Origin: Candidatus Aminicenantota bacterium
Lineage (GTDB): Bacteria > Acidobacteriota > Aminicenantia > Aminicenantales > Aminicenantaceae
Length of the DNA stretch: 6,791 bases
Direction: 5' to 3'
NCBI GenBank assembly: GCA_030607635.1
Contig: JAUWJP010000092.1
Location: forward strand, 1-6,791
Shown in pieces: positions 6,419-6,791 of this stretch. Position numbers and translations under genes: made by a program. The notes under the pieces are model-generated. The model saw only the letters and a list, made by a program, of their open reading frames with translations, had not been told where the DNA came from and did no database searches. Each line of letters starts with the position of its first letter. The stretch's first letter is position 1.

Positions 6419-6422
6419 GGAG
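6417..6422 (+). promoter_or_regulatory. Ribosome binding site of korD overlapping hdrB stop
   Basis: GAGGAG spans 6417-6422, beginning inside the hdrB stop TGA (6416-6418) and ending 3 nt before ATG 6426. The overlap suggests coupled translation of hdrB and korD. Confidence 0.6.
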
Positions 6423-6425
6423 CAA

Positions 6426-6701
6426 ATGGTTTATTTTGGCGATTTAAAAGGAAAAAAGGGGAAAGTCCATATTGATAAGGATAGATGCAAAGGATGTCAA
6501 TTCTGTGTGGAATACTGCCCCAAAGATGTGCTCGAGATGTCTGAAGAATTCAATGTAAAGGGCTATCATCCTCCCTTCATCAAGAATGAGGATGATTGCC
6601 TTTACTGCCAGCTCTGCGAGACAATTTGTCCTGAGTTTGACATATTTGTCACGCTTAAAAAAGAGGAGGAAGAAGGTGAAAAAGGTGAAAGCAGATCCTA
6701 A
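6426..6701 (+). CDS. korD: KorD-like ferredoxin subunit of 2-oxoacid oxidoreductase
   Basis: 91 residues with two [4Fe-4S] motifs: C21, C24, C27, C31 (CKGCQFCVEYCP) and C58, C61, C64, C68 (CLYCQLCETICP). The order and the phrase KGYHPPFI between them match the delta subunit of 2-oxoglutarate or 2-oxoacid:ferredoxin oxidoreductases, which passes electrons from the thiamine-diphosphate site to ferredoxin. The C-terminus is a charged tail (KKEEEEGEKGESRS) that overlaps the next gene by 26 nt. Placement directly after hdrB and before korA suggests its electrons could be shared with HdrC and HdrB. A free-standing 2x[4Fe-4S] ferredoxin is the alternative, made unlikely by the korA start. Confidence 0.85.
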   Translation: MVYFGDLKGKKGKVHIDKDRCKGCQFCVEYCPKDVLEMSEEFNVKGYHPPFIKNEDDCLYCQLCETICPEFDIFVTLKKEEEEGEKGESRS

Positions 6702-6791
6702 AGGAGTATTAACCGGTTCTCACTATTTAGATGGAGACTATGCCCTTGCCGAAGGGGCCCTGGCAGCCGGATGCCGATTTTTTGCGGGTTA
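6676..6791 (+). CDS. korA: KorA-like 2-oxoacid oxidoreductase alpha subunit, 5' part
   Basis: Only the first 38 codons are in the window. The frame from GTG 6676 reads a short lysine-rich lead, then VLTGSHYLDGDYALAEGALAAGC and RFFAGY at the edge. The GA-x-x-AGC-RFFAGYP block is the N-terminal signature of the alpha subunit of 2-oxoglutarate/2-oxoacid:ferredoxin oxidoreductases, which form acyl-CoA and CO2 from a 2-oxoacid and CoA using thiamine diphosphate. AGGAGG (6664-6669) lies 6 nt before GTG 6676, a near-ideal site inside korD; a second in-frame GTG at 6685 is possible. The 26-nt overlap with korD supports coupled translation. Substrate (2-oxoglutarate or a branched-chain or other oxoacid) cannot be told from this fragment. 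Confidence 0.8.
   Translation, partial: MKKVKADPKGVLTGSHYLDGDYALAEGALAAGCRFFAG

Overview
The window looks like chromosomal DNA of an anaerobic bacterium of moderate-to-low GC. The signs are the density of iron-sulfur proteins (a radical SAM enzyme, HdrC and HdrB relatives, a KorD ferredoxin subunit), a 2-oxoacid:ferredoxin oxidoreductase start, and the combination of DUF6599, DUF362 and Tat-tagged AmrS genes. From memory such combinations occur in uncultured anaerobic lineages such as Aminicenantes and some former Deltaproteobacteria. That placement is a weak inference. No RNA gene, transposase or CRISPR array is visible.

Layout. (1) Positions 1-591, minus strand: a DUF6599-type secreted protein running off the left edge, with a well-formed promoter. 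(2) Positions 592-703: a divergent intergenic region with a long imperfect inverted repeat bracketing that promoter. (3) Positions 704-4869, plus strand: a tightly coupled three-gene operon. It holds a DUF362 protein, an AmrS-like radical SAM enzyme with a twin-arginine leader that is broken by a frameshift near 1936-1943, and a 711-residue polytopic membrane protein with a spermidine-synthase-like SAM-binding domain in the middle. The genes are linked by ATGA and TTGA start/stop overlaps. (4) Positions 4870-5080: a GC-rich terminator hairpin, then a promoter region with a second inverted repeat. (5) Positions 5081-6791, plus strand: hdrC-like, hdrB-like, korD-like and the first codons of korA, continuing off the right edge.

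How the genes may work together. The left block (secreted DUF6599, DUF362, Tat-AmrS, membrane spermidine-synthase-like protein) has no textbook pathway. It looks like an uncharacterised envelope-associated modification or cofactor system. The right block is easier to read: KorDA(BC) would oxidise a 2-oxoacid to acyl-CoA, and HdrC and HdrB would carry the electrons to or from a thiol/disulfide-type acceptor. The HdrA flavoprotein that normally joins such modules is not in the window.

The main caution is the frameshift in the radical SAM gene. The two fragments together make one complete AmrS-like protein, so the lesion is either recent or an assembly error.
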